The notes beneath the pieces are model-generated. The model saw only the letters and a program-made list of their open reading frames with translations, was not told the origin of the DNA and made no database searches. Positions 45,209 to 53,795 of a DNA stretch of 64,000 nucleotides are shown piece by piece (within the stretch, counting starts at the first letter, position 1; every line of letters begins with the position of its first letter). The DNA is taken from contig CP014773.1 in the NCBI GenBank assembly GCA_001596135.1, positions 1,488,001-1,552,000 of the forward strand. Direction: 5' to 3'. This DNA is from Mucilaginibacter sp. PAMC 26640 (GTDB lineage: Bacteria; Bacteroidota; Bacteroidia; Sphingobacteriales; Sphingobacteriaceae). A program made the position numbers and the translations under genes.

Positions 45209-46435
45209 ATGAATCCTTACCAACAAAAACGTCGCTGGAAATATTCGCTGCTCGCCTTTGCTGTAGTGATAGCAAGCGGATCGTTACTTTATACGAGTTA
45301 CCTGGTGCGCAATATTGCAAAGTCCGAACGCACCCGCGCGCAGGTATGGGCGCTGAGTATGAAACAGCTTACCTCATCGGATGACAATGACTTTATTGAC
45401 TTTGTGCTGGCCGTTAGGGATAGTTCTGTGGTACCGGCGATCATTACGGATGAGCAAGGCGATTTTAAGTTTACCCGCGGCCTGGATAGCGCCAAGACCT
45501 TTATCAAACTGGATGCCGCAGAGCTAAAAGAGCGTAAACAGATATATGATATCGCTTATTTTAAAGAAGAGCTGGCTTTTATGAAGTCACAGCACGAACC
45601 TATCCGGCTGAGTATTTCTAACCTGAACGAACATTGGCTGGTTTACTATAAAGACTCACCATTGCTCACGCAGCTTAAGATCTTCCCTTATATCCAACTT
45701 TCGGTTATCGCTATATTTCTGTTAGTGGCCTACACCGCTTTTAGTTCCTCCCGTAAATCGGAACAAAACCAGGTTTGGGTGGGGCTAGCCAAGGAAACCG
45801 CGCATCAGCTGGGTACGCCCATTTCCTCACTGATGGCTTGGATAGAGTTGATTAAAGATAAATTCAATGCTGAAGATGATCCTTTAATGGCCGAGATGGA
45901 AAACGATGTAAAGCGACTGGAAATTGTAGCCGACCGTTTCTCTAAGATCGGATCTAAACCAAAACTGGAAACCAATAACGTTTATGAGGTGGTGAAAGAT
46001 TTTGTAGATTACTTTAGCGTGCGGGTAAGCGATAAGATAGCTTTCGAATTAACGGGCAACCGGCGCTTATTGGCAGGCTTAAATGTGCCACTATTTGATT
46101 GGGTGCTGGAGAATTTACTGAAAAATGCGGTTAATGCCATCGATGGTACCGGCAGCATTAAGGTTAATATTAGCGGTAGTCGCGTAAAAAAACTCATTTA
46201 CATCGATGTTACCGATACAGGTAAGGGAATACCCCGCTCTAAATTCGAAACCGTTTTTCAACCGGGATATACTACACGTAAACGCGGTTGGGGGCTGGGG
46301 CTATCGCTTACCAAAAGGATGATCCAAAACTACCATAACGGGCAGATCTTTGTACGCGACTCGGAAATTGGCAAAGGCACTACGTTTAGAATTGTATTAA
46401 AAAGCTTAACAAATGATATCACGCCCACAACCTGA
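45209..46435 (+). CDS. Sensor histidine kinase with periplasmic domain
   Basis: The 408-residue protein has two membrane spans (about 10-30 and 160-180) around a roughly 130-residue periplasmic region, then a kinase core. The dimerisation box is ETAHQLGTP, an unusual H-box shared by a Bacteroidota subgroup, followed by HATPase_c motifs with NLLKNAVNAIDG (N-box), DTGKGIP and GWGLGLSL. No response regulator lies next to it, so it is an orphan kinase. Its last 23 bases overlap the DinB-family gene. Confidence 0.9.
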   Translation: MNPYQQKRRWKYSLLAFAVVIASGSLLYTSYLVRNIAKSERTRAQVWALSMKQLTSSDDNDFIDFVLAVRDSSVVPAIITDEQGDFKFTRGLDSAKTFIKLDAAELKERKQIYDIAYFKEELAFMKSQHEPIRLSISNLNEHWLVYYKDSPLLTQLKIFPYIQLSVIAIFLLVAYTAFSSSRKSEQNQVWVGLAKETAHQLGTPISSLMAWIELIKDKFNAEDDPLMAEMENDVKRLEIVADRFSKIGSKPKLETNNVYEVVKDFVDYFSVRVSDKIAFELTGNRRLLAGLNVPLFDWVLENLLKNAVNAIDGTGSIKVNISGSRVKKLIYIDVTDTGKGIPRSKFETVFQPGYTTRKRGWGLGLSLTKRMIQNYHNGQIFVRDSEIGKGTTFRIVLKSLTNDITPTT

Positions 46436-46925
46436 CGAATACCCCGTATTTGCTGAAACTTATGTATCCATGGTTCCCCAAGGGGCTGATGTTATGCGGA
46501 TTTTAGTTGATGCGCAAGCTTCCAGCTATGACCTGTTTACCAGTTTAAATGAACGCCAGGCGCAATATGCATATGCTGAAGGCAAATGGACAGTGAAACA
46601 GGTACTGGGCCATATGGCTGATACAGAACGTTTTTTTGGATTCCGGGCGTTTGTTTTTTCCCGTGAACAAACATCTCTGCCCGGATTCGAGCAGGATGTT
46701 TATGTTAACAATACTAATTATAACAGCCGTACACTGCAAAGCCTTGCTGAGGAATTTAAAGTAACCAGGGAAGCTAACTTATTTGTGTTTGGTAATCTAA
46801 CAGACGAACAAATTAATTGCGAAGGCACGGCCAGCGGCAACCGGGTTACAGTGAGAGCGCTGATATATATGGCGGCAGGCCATGAAATGCATCATTTGCG
46901 GATCTTAAAAGAAAGATATCTGTAG
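46413..46925 (+). CDS. DinB-family putative metal-dependent hydrolase
   Basis: The 170-residue protein is a DinB/YfiT four-helix-bundle protein. The three metal-binding His of the family can be placed: GHMADTERFFG near residue 69, with a following HEMHHLRIL near 157. Family members bind Ni or Zn and include thiol transferases (bacillithiol/mycothiol dependent); this one is not specified. It overlaps the kinase gene by 23 bases and is probably cotranscribed with it. Confidence 0.88.
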   Translation: MISRPQPDEYPVFAETYVSMVPQGADVMRILVDAQASSYDLFTSLNERQAQYAYAEGKWTVKQVLGHMADTERFFGFRAFVFSREQTSLPGFEQDVYVNNTNYNSRTLQSLAEEFKVTREANLFVFGNLTDEQINCEGTASGNRVTVRALIYMAAGHEMHHLRILKERYL

Positions 46926-47367
46926 AGACCATCCTGGTAAAATTTACAACCCTGATAACGCAAAAAAGGTACATCGGCGCACCAATGACTAATTCTTGTT
47001 TACATTCGGATATTATTGATACATTTCCTTTCTGCAATACAAACAATTCCCGCTGCTATGAGGGTTTAAACTGCCGTTTTTATACAGGGTGTTTCACTCC
47101 GCGAATGTGAATCGGGTGAAACACTTAAAATATTAAAAATCAGTATATTACGGATTTTGGTGAATCGCCTTGGTTTCGGTTTATATTTTGCAAAATATTG
47201 TTTATCAGGCAGTTGCCTGAATAAAAATTTATTGTGAAAAAAGGTGAAACACCTGGAGTGAATCACCTTGTAATAGCATATTCTTGATGATAGTCCACTA
47301 TTTTAATTGAGGCAAAAGCTTCTGTCACATCACCTTCCTTCAGATTACCTTTTTACTTGCGATCAGA
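46926..47367. other. 442-base intergenic region with repeat cluster
   Basis: No gene was found. The right half (47088-47267) has several copies of a short GGTGAAACACC-like motif in both orientations (listed separately); the left half (46926-47087) shows nothing I can interpret. Confidence 0.5.
47088..47267. repeat. Cluster of short GGTGAAWCRCC repeats, direct and inverted
   Basis: Copies: GGTGTTTCAC (47088-47097, inverted), GGTGAAACAC (47115-47124), GGTGAATCGCC (47159-47169), GGTGAAACACC (47243-47253) and GTGAATCACC (47258-47267), with a weaker GTGAATCGG near 47106-47114. The first two form a 9-base perfect inverted repeat around 17 bases. The spacing is irregular (no constant spacer), so this is not a CRISPR array. 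Confidence 0.6.
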
Positions 47368-47733
47368 TCATTCACTATCCTTGCCGCTGTAGAGATCTTT
47401 TTTCTCAATGCGGTAAGATATTACTAAACCAGCACCTCCGAAAATGGCGATCAGGCCAAAATAAATAGCCTCGTTCTCATCCTGTGTAGCCGAGAAAGCA
47501 GTGCGATCCAAAAGGCAGGCGATAAATAAACCCAATCCGGCTCCGATTAATAACAAACCCCATTTTAAGTTTTGATAAGGAGCGGGTTGCGCTTTGTAGT
47601 TACGAGGGTCCATGCCGCGTTCTATCATGGCCATTTTCTCGCGTTTGTGTAAATAGATAGCACCGAATATAGTGCCGAAGGTGCTTAAGATTGCAATAAT
47701 GCCGGCTAATACGCCTAAGTTATCAGTATTCAT
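47368..47733 (-). CDS. Small two-span membrane protein (DUF6249-like)
   Basis: The 121-residue protein has an N-terminal span (about 7-27), a charged stretch KREKMAMIERGMDPRNY and a pair of further hydrophobic segments (about 55-75 and 88-107). The MAMIERGMDP motif is typical of DUF6249 proteins of Bacteroidota, whose function is unknown. It stands alone between two long intergenic regions. Confidence 0.75.
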   Translation of the reverse strand: MNTDNLGVLAGIIAILSTFGTIFGAIYLHKREKMAMIERGMDPRNYKAQPAPYQNLKWGLLLIGAGLGLFIACLLDRTAFSATQDENEAIYFGLIAIFGGAGLVISYRIEKKDLYSGKDSE

Positions 47734-48209
47734 GTTATAATTTTTAAATGTGTATATTTTGTTTTAACCACCAATGTGGTGTGTTTGTAGGTTATGACTA
47801 CTTGTTTTTAAACCAGGTTACACCTCTTGTTGATTATTTACAGCAAACTAGAAAACTTTAATTAGGCTAATGTATTTGTTGGCGCAAACGGCGGGTGTTT
47901 GATGATTAGATTGTACGAGGCTGGTTTACGCACATGCTAATAGGTGCAATTTCTTAAAACCTCCAACTCTGGTTTTTCGCCGGATGCGCAACCTCTCATC
48001 AGGCATAAATACAAGGGTGGTTTCATTAATCGGTTACTAAATCAAAAGGTAAATTTTTAGGGAGCAACTATGCAATTGAATAGGAGCACACTATGCTAAA
48101 TAAAAATCTTAACGCTATAGTTTCCCTCTATACCACATAGATATTTGAGATAAGGTTCCCAAAGTTTTAAGATTACCTTTGTTGTGTAAATTTTAATAAA
48201 ACAACAATT
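47734..48209. other. 476-base intergenic region upstream of the peroxiredoxin
   Basis: I see no gene. A small CACCA/TGGTG hairpin lies near 47774-47786. The peroxiredoxin promoter is at the right end (48174-48181). The middle is AT-rich, without repeats or open frames of note. An unusually long leader region before a stress gene could hold regulator sites, but no OxyR-like palindrome was seen by eye. Confidence 0.5.
48174..48181 (+). promoter_or_regulatory. -7 element of the peroxiredoxin gene
   Basis: TACCTTTG matches TAnnTTTG and lies 28 bases before the ATG at 48210. A TTG at 48145-48147 is 26 bases upstream, a bit further than usual. The A-rich ACAACAATT just before the ATG takes the place of a Shine-Dalgarno site. 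Confidence 0.5.
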
Positions 48210-48755
48210 ATGTTAACAATAGGACAACAATTTCCGCAATTTTCTAAAATAGCCGTAACAAGCTTGGAGAAGGGTAAAGAGTTTGAAACCATCACATCGG
48301 ATTATTTGGTTAATGATGATAATGTTTGGACGGTAATGTTCTGGTGGCCAAAAGATTTTACTTTTGTATGCCCAACAGAAATCGCGGAGTTCAATAACAA
48401 TTTCGGTGAATTCCGTGATCGGGAAACCCGTTTGATCGGTGCCTCTACCGATTCTGAATTTGTACATGCTGCATGGAGGAGAGATCATGACGATTTGCGC
48501 GGGTTAAAATTCCCGATGCTTGCTGATACGTCAAAATCTTTGGCAGAAGAACTTGGCATTTTAGAGCCAAATGAAAAAGTGGCTTACCGTGCAACTTTCA
48601 TTATTGACCCTACAGGCATTATCCGTTGGGTTTGTGTTAACGATTTAAGCGTAGGGCGTAACGTTAAAGAAGTTTTACGCGTGCTTGATGGCCTGCAAAC
48701 CGACGAGCTTTGCCCATGTAACTGGGAAAAAGGACAAGAAACGCTAAACGTGTAA
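48210..48755 (+). CDS. Peroxiredoxin, AhpC/TSA family
   Basis: The 181-residue protein has the peroxidatic Cys54 in FVCPTEIAEF and the Thr of the PxxxTxxC motif just before it. A C-terminal CPC pair (Cys168 and Cys170 in ELCPCNWEKGQ) is the likely resolving centre. It reduces hydrogen peroxide and organic peroxides. A CxxC AhpD-like protein is encoded downstream, as in AhpC/AhpD systems. AhpC-like in length but I keep the symbol open. Confidence 0.93.
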   Translation: MLTIGQQFPQFSKIAVTSLEKGKEFETITSDYLVNDDNVWTVMFWWPKDFTFVCPTEIAEFNNNFGEFRDRETRLIGASTDSEFVHAAWRRDHDDLRGLKFPMLADTSKSLAEELGILEPNEKVAYRATFIIDPTGIIRWVCVNDLSVGRNVKEVLRVLDGLQTDELCPCNWEKGQETLNV

Positions 48756-48777
48756 TTTAGCTTAATAGCTACTCTTC

Positions 48778-48856
48778 AACCACAGATAGGACGGTGATGG
48801 TATAGGGACGCAGTTTTTTTCTGTATGCCTGCCAAAACGCATTGCTATCTGTGGTT
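48778..48856. repeat. 12-base perfect inverted repeat enclosing 55 bases
   Basis: AACCACAGATAG (48778-48789) and its exact complement (48845-48856), followed by AATTTTT. It lies between the peroxiredoxin and AhpD-like genes. It could be a long-loop terminator or 3' structure, or a remnant of a small inverted-repeat element. Confidence 0.65.
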
Positions 48857-48959
48857 AATTTTTATAACCAACTGCCACAAGCATAGGCGTTGAATCATTT
48901 GCATTTATGATTTGATCTCTTTTAAACTATTGCTTGCCCTGTGGAAAAAAACTAAACAA

Positions 48960-49544
48960 ATGAACGAAAGTACCGAAATTATTCAGGAGATCCTGCAGAG
49001 TATGGGTTTGGAGCCCGAATATCGCACCGCAAGTTTAACCTTGTTAGAAAAAGGCGAATCGCGCTATCTGCGTGATTTTAAGTTGAACTTTACGAGCACT
49101 CTGTCATCTGCTCATCTTACCGAGAAAGAATGTGCCCTTTTAGGCTTAAGCACCGCTATCAACAATAATGTCCTGCCGCTAACTACCTATTACACCAGGT
49201 ACGCCGAAGAGCAGGGTGCTACAGCCGCGGAAATTGCCGAAGCTGCCGGTTGTGCATCTTTGCTGGCATCCAATAATATTTTCTACCGTTTCCGCCATTT
49301 CACGCAAAAGGAGAAATATACGCAAATCCCGGCGCGCATCCGGATGCAGCTGATGATGAAGCCTGTAACCGGTAAAGAATTTTTCGAGCTGATGAGCCTT
49401 GCTATCTCTGCTGTTAACGGCTGCGAGATGTGTGTAAATGCCCATGAAGATTCATTAATTAAACTGGGTACTACCGAAGAACGTATTTTTGATGCAGTAC
49501 GTATTGCTGCACTGGTAACTGCAACAGGTAAGATTATTTTTTAG
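48960..49544 (+). CDS. AhpD/carboxymuconolactone decarboxylase-family protein
   Basis: A 194-residue protein from ATG 48960 (a TTG at 48912 would add 16 unrelated residues). The C-terminal domain carries the AhpD active-site pattern CEMCVNAHE with C-x2-C and the proton-relay His. Such proteins reduce the partner peroxiredoxin or act as alkyl-hydroperoxide reductases. It follows the peroxiredoxin gene by about 200 bases on the same strand and ends in a strong terminator, so the two could act together. Confidence 0.9.
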   Translation: MNESTEIIQEILQSMGLEPEYRTASLTLLEKGESRYLRDFKLNFTSTLSSAHLTEKECALLGLSTAINNNVLPLTTYYTRYAEEQGATAAEIAEAAGCASLLASNNIFYRFRHFTQKEKYTQIPARIRMQLMMKPVTGKEFFELMSLAISAVNGCEMCVNAHEDSLIKLGTTEERIFDAVRIAALVTATGKIIF

Positions 49545-49564
49545 ATCTCCAGTAACTAAATAGA

Positions 49565-49591
49565 AAAGGGGCATGTTCAACATGCCCCTTT
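49565..49591 (+). terminator. Terminator after the AhpD-like gene
   Basis: An 11-bp perfect stem (49565-49575 with 49581-49591) with the five-base loop TTCAA, 20 bases after the stop. Confidence 0.8.
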
Positions 49592-49769
49592 CCTATAAAA
49601 AATTTATCAAGATGAAATTTTTATGAAATTAAATTTGTGTTTCTTAATTAAAAACAACTAATTTTATAGCATAAGATTATAACACCTCTCTTAATCATAA
49701 TTTTTAATTTTATTTATTATTTGTGAGCCTGGAGAGGGACTACAAATTTAATTGTTGATTTTTTTGGAG

Positions 49770-49810
49770 AAACCGTTCAGTTTGCAAGAACTGAACGGTT
49801 TTGTTTTTTT
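49770..49810. terminator. Strong hairpin with T run on the plus strand, next to the emrB end
   Basis: A 13-bp perfect stem (49770-49782 with 49789-49801) and T-rich TTGTTTTTTT tail on the plus strand. The only nearby gene end is that of the minus-strand emrB (stop at 49809), for which the U tail is weak. It may stop emrB mRNA by hairpin alone or end an unseen plus-strand transcript. Confidence 0.65.
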
Positions 49811-51353
49811 AATGCGCATCTGTAACCGCCTTCATATTCTTGCGGAATGGCTGCAGGTACAATAGCGGTATCGAGAACAGCATCACCAGCCCCGAGATCC
49901 AGTAGGCATCATCATAACTCAATAACATGGTTTGCCTGATCACAACACCTTCAATCGCACCGTACGCCATATGCGTAGCATCGATAAGCGATTTGCCCTT
50001 AGCAACAAACGCATGCTGATATTGACTAAAACGTTCTGTGAATGCCGGGTTATACGGATTAATGTAAGTAATTAAATCACTTCGATGTTTGCCCTGGCGA
50101 ATGTGAATGATAGTTGTTAAAGCCGCTATACCGAATGAACCACCCAGCTGCCTCATCATATTATTTAACCCCGACCCCTGGCCTATTTCCGGCCCTTTAA
50201 GGTCGGCCATAGCTAAGGTAGTTAGCGGTACAAATAATAATGCCATCCCTACACCACGAACCAATAACGGTATCAATACATCATGCTCGCCTGTTGCAAG
50301 GGTAGAATTGCTCAGCATCCAGGTGAAAACAAAGAACAGAAACATGCCAGCAGTAGCCATAAACTGGGCCGGCACACCCTTATTAAGCATTTTACCTATA
50401 AAAGGCATCATAACAATAGTACATAAACCACCAGGGAAGAGTAGCTGCCCTGTTTGCTGTGCGTTAAAGCCCAGCAGGTTCTGGCAAAACACAGGGAACA
50501 CAAACACGGAGCCATACAGCCCGAATCCGAGTATAAACGACGTAAACATCCCTACTGAAAAGCTCCGGTGGCGCATAATACTGAAATTAACAATCGGGTG
50601 ATCTGTACTCAGTTCGCGCCATATGAAAAGGATAACACCTAGCACCGCCATAACCGTTAAAACCAGAATATAAGTTTTTGCAAACCAATCTTCAGATTCA
50701 CCTTTTTCCAGAATAGTTTGCAAACTGCCTACTGCCACTGCAAGCAGGCCAATACCCCACCAGTCAATCGGCTTCTTTTCCTCCTTGGGCGTTTCCCGTA
50801 CAAAAGTGTACGTTAAAAATATCGCCAATGCACCTACCGGAATGTTTACATAAAAAATCCAGGGCCAGGCATAATTCTCGGTGATCCAGCCACCAATGGT
50901 AGGGCCTACAGTTGGGCCTACTACCGCTCCTAATCCAAACAATGCAGTAGCTGTACCAATTTGCTCGCGCGGCCAGGTTTCCAATAAGATGGTTTGGCCG
51001 GTTGATATTAATCCACCACCCGCAATACCCTGGATGATCCGGAAAACTACCAGTTCATCTAAAGTTGTTGCGTTACCACAAAGGAATGAGGCTATGGTAA
51101 ATACAATTATAGAAGTAAGGAAATAGTTTTTACGGCCAAAGCGCCCGCCAAGCCAGCCGGACATCGGCAGGATGATAACGTTTGCTACCGCATAACCGGT
51201 AACTACCCAAGCCACATCTTCAAGTGTAGCACCAAGGTTACCCTGTATGTGTGGAATGGCCACATTTACGATGGTCGTATCTATCAGCTCCAGCAGCGAG
51301 GCCATGATCACCGTAATGGTGATAATCCATTTTTTAAAGCCAGTTTCAGCCAT
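49809..51353 (-). CDS. emrB: DHA2-family drug/proton antiporter (EmrB/QacA type)
   Basis: The 514-residue protein has 14 predicted spans. Signature blocks are LDTTIVNVA-like text (LIDTTIVNVAIPHIQ), GWLGGRFGRK in loop 2-3 and the antiporter motif C GLGAVVGPTVGPTIGGW. It exports hydrophobic toxins by proton exchange and joins with EmrA and a TolC-type channel to cross both membranes. It lies five bases after emrA in the tetR-tolC-emrA-emrB operon. The substrate range is not readable. Confidence 0.93.
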   Translation of the reverse strand: MAETGFKKWIITITVIMASLLELIDTTIVNVAIPHIQGNLGATLEDVAWVVTGYAVANVIILPMSGWLGGRFGRKNYFLTSIIVFTIASFLCGNATTLDELVVFRIIQGIAGGGLISTGQTILLETWPREQIGTATALFGLGAVVGPTVGPTIGGWITENYAWPWIFYVNIPVGALAIFLTYTFVRETPKEEKKPIDWWGIGLLAVAVGSLQTILEKGESEDWFAKTYILVLTVMAVLGVILFIWRELSTDHPIVNFSIMRHRSFSVGMFTSFILGFGLYGSVFVFPVFCQNLLGFNAQQTGQLLFPGGLCTIVMMPFIGKMLNKGVPAQFMATAGMFLFFVFTWMLSNSTLATGEHDVLIPLLVRGVGMALLFVPLTTLAMADLKGPEIGQGSGLNNMMRQLGGSFGIAALTTIIHIRQGKHRSDLITYINPYNPAFTERFSQYQHAFVAKGKSLIDATHMAYGAIEGVVIRQTMLLSYDDAYWISGLVMLFSIPLLYLQPFRKNMKAVTDAH

Positions 51354-51358
51354 TTTAA

Positions 51359-52411
51359 TTAGTCTTTTGTGATTACCGAAACATCTACGCTCATACCAGG
51401 GCGCAGTTTGGCAAGTTCTTCCTTGCTTCCGGTTATTTTAATTTTTACGGGTACGCGCTGTACCACTTTAACAAAGTTACCTGTTGCATTATCTGGTGGC
51501 AGTAAAGAGAACTTTGCACCTGTAGCAGGGGAAAAGTTATAAACTGATCCTTCTACTTTCAAATCCGGGTAAGCATCAACCTTCAGGTCAACCTTTTGGC
51601 CGTTTTGAATTTTCTCCAGTTGAGTTTCTTTAAAGTTAGCGGTAATGTAAAGGCTGTTATCGTTTACAATTGAAAACAGGGTTTGGCCTGCCTGTACTAA
51701 CTGGCCTATCTGTACATTCTTTTTAGATACTATACCCGTAGCCGGTGATTTAACATTGGTATAGCTTAACTGTAAATTAGCATAATCAATATCAACCTGT
51801 TTTTGGCTTACGCCTGTGTTAACAACTTTTAACTGGCTGCGGCTGGTGGCTACCTGCTCTAAGGCTGCTTTATACCTGTCCTGTGCGGCGCTGTAATTAG
51901 CTTGTGCCACTTCAAGGTCGGCTTTTGCCTGGTCGAATTGCTGGCGGGTTACCGATCCGTCTTGCACCAGGTTGGCGTAACGTGCATAATCTTTTCGTAC
52001 TTTATCTAAACGTGCAGCGGCAGATGTTACATCAGCTTTGGCACTTGATGAAGTTGCTGCAGTTGTAGAGATCTGGGATTGACCAACGCCAATGTTCGCA
52101 CTGGCCCCCGTCTGCGCGGCTTGCGCTTGTTCTACTTTTAATTTATAATCGCGGTCGTCTATTTTAACCAGCATCTGGCCTTTACCAACGTGTGTGTTTT
52201 CCTCAAACGTAATGCTATCCACATAACCGCCAACGCGTGCCACAACCGGGCTGATGTCGCCGTCTATCTGTGCGTCATCGGTATCAACATGCTTGCTGAA
52301 GTAGATGTATTCTTTTACACCGAAAATTAAACCACCGATAAGTACGATACCTAATATGATAGGAAGAACTTTGTTTGGTTTCTTTTTGGTTTCTGTTTCC
52401 TGAGTTGCCAT
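51359..52411 (-). CDS. emrA: HlyD/EmrA-family periplasmic adaptor
   Basis: The 350-residue protein has one N-terminal span (about 13-31), a biotinyl-lipoyl domain (HVDTDDAQIDGDISPVVARVGGYV), an alpha-hairpin (about 85-215) rich in Ala/Gln and a beta-barrel domain. It links the EmrB pump to the TolC-type channel. Spacing of 18 bases after tolC and 5 before emrB shows one operon. Confidence 0.93.
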   Translation of the reverse strand: MATQETETKKKPNKVLPIILGIVLIGGLIFGVKEYIYFSKHVDTDDAQIDGDISPVVARVGGYVDSITFEENTHVGKGQMLVKIDDRDYKLKVEQAQAAQTGASANIGVGQSQISTTAATSSSAKADVTSAAARLDKVRKDYARYANLVQDGSVTRQQFDQAKADLEVAQANYSAAQDRYKAALEQVATSRSQLKVVNTGVSQKQVDIDYANLQLSYTNVKSPATGIVSKKNVQIGQLVQAGQTLFSIVNDNSLYITANFKETQLEKIQNGQKVDLKVDAYPDLKVEGSVYNFSPATGAKFSLLPPDNATGNFVKVVQRVPVKIKITGSKEELAKLRPGMSVDVSVITKD

Positions 52412-52429
52412 TGTATTTTGATTTTTGTA

Positions 52430-53794
52430 TTATTTGTTAAGTGTTCCGGTTGATTTTAATAAGTTGTAGTAAGCCAGGCCAGCATCGGCTTTTGCCAGTT
52501 CCAGATTAATTTCGGCCTGGTAAAGCAAGGTTTGTGCATCGGCACGGTCTGTAGCAGAAGAAATATTGCTTTTGTATTTCGATTCCAAAATGCGGTTGTT
52601 TTCTGTTGCCTGATTAATAGATGTTTGTAACAGGTTAATTTTATCCACCGCCATTTGATAGTTCTGATAGCTTTGATTTACCTCGTTCTTCACATTGTCT
52701 ATCGTAATCCCTTTATTGATGACTACTTCTTCGCGCTGTAAACGTGCCTCGTTAACCTTGTTTTTATTGGTCCAAAGCGTGCCAAAATCCCAGCCAAGGG
52801 TTAAGCCGACAGAGATAGGGGTTATGAAGTTGCCGCTTTTGGGTATCGGGTTACCAGAGATGCCAACATAGTAGGCGCTGCCGGATGCAGAAAGCGTAGG
52901 AGATGTATTTGCCTTTATGCTTTTAATATTGGTTTCGGCTACCTGAGTGCGCAAGTCAAATTGTTTCAGCTCCGGGCGGTGTGCCATTGCAGAATCAATA
53001 TAGGCTGTGAATGGTGCCGGTGTTCTTTCCGCTTCGGTAATCTGGGCGATGTTTAACTGTGTAGATTCGGGCAAGCCCAGCAGGATATTCATGTTGTAAT
53101 TGATGATCCTGCGGTTATTTTCGAGGTCGATACCGTTTAACTGGATATTGGAGCGCTGCAACTGGAAACGAAGTACATCATTTTTAGTTACCAAGCCTTG
53201 ATCGAAAAAGCGCTGTGATTGTTTGATCTGGGCATCGATGGTGGCCAAATTCTGCTGAACAACTTTTTGGCTCTGCAAAACTTTATACAGGTTGTAATAG
53301 GAATTAATTACGTTGATCGCTATCTCATCACGATTATTCACTGCATCCAGCCGTGCCACTTGTGTAAGCAGGTTTGTGCTTTCGCGGGCATAGCGTAGTT
53401 TGTTACCCGCCCAGATGATCTGGTTTAATGATAAAGTACCCAGATAAGCATTGGCACTCCCGGGAAGTCTCAGATCTTCCTCACCAAATTTTAAATGGTT
53501 GGCCGGAATCTGAGCGCGGTTATAACCGAAGCTGGCTTTACCAGTAGGCAATGCACGGTCTTTGGCTTGCTCGTACTGTGATACGGCCTGGTCTATTCTG
53601 GATTGAGATGCTTTGAGCATTTTACTGTTTTCCAATCCAAGCTTAACAGCTTCGTCAAGCGTGATTGTTCTGTCTTGCGCGGCGGCGGGGTTGGTTACCA
53701 GCAGAGCTATAATCAAGATAGCCATACTGCCCGCAGCCTTAACAGCTTTGTTGAGTAGATGAGGGTTCAAGGGACTTTTATTTATGGTTGTCAT
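52430..53794 (-). CDS. TolC-family outer-membrane efflux channel
   Basis: The 454-residue protein has a signal peptide ending near PAAAQD and two repeats of the outer-membrane efflux protein domain. The opening ITLDEAVKLGLENSKML and the periplasmic-helix pattern fit the TolC/OprM family. It supplies the outer-membrane exit for the EmrAB pump. It begins one base after the TetR gene. Confidence 0.92.
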   Translation of the reverse strand: MTTINKSPLNPHLLNKAVKAAGSMAILIIALLVTNPAAAQDRTITLDEAVKLGLENSKMLKASQSRIDQAVSQYEQAKDRALPTGKASFGYNRAQIPANHLKFGEEDLRLPGSANAYLGTLSLNQIIWAGNKLRYARESTNLLTQVARLDAVNNRDEIAINVINSYYNLYKVLQSQKVVQQNLATIDAQIKQSQRFFDQGLVTKNDVLRFQLQRSNIQLNGIDLENNRRIINYNMNILLGLPESTQLNIAQITEAERTPAPFTAYIDSAMAHRPELKQFDLRTQVAETNIKSIKANTSPTLSASGSAYYVGISGNPIPKSGNFITPISVGLTLGWDFGTLWTNKNKVNEARLQREEVVINKGITIDNVKNEVNQSYQNYQMAVDKINLLQTSINQATENNRILESKYKSNISSATDRADAQTLLYQAEINLELAKADAGLAYYNLLKSTGTLNK

Positions 53795-53795
53795 T

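Noticed and set aside
47088..47267. CRISPR array
   Set aside because: Repeat units are only 10-11 bases, in mixed orientation and irregularly spaced, and no cas genes are present.
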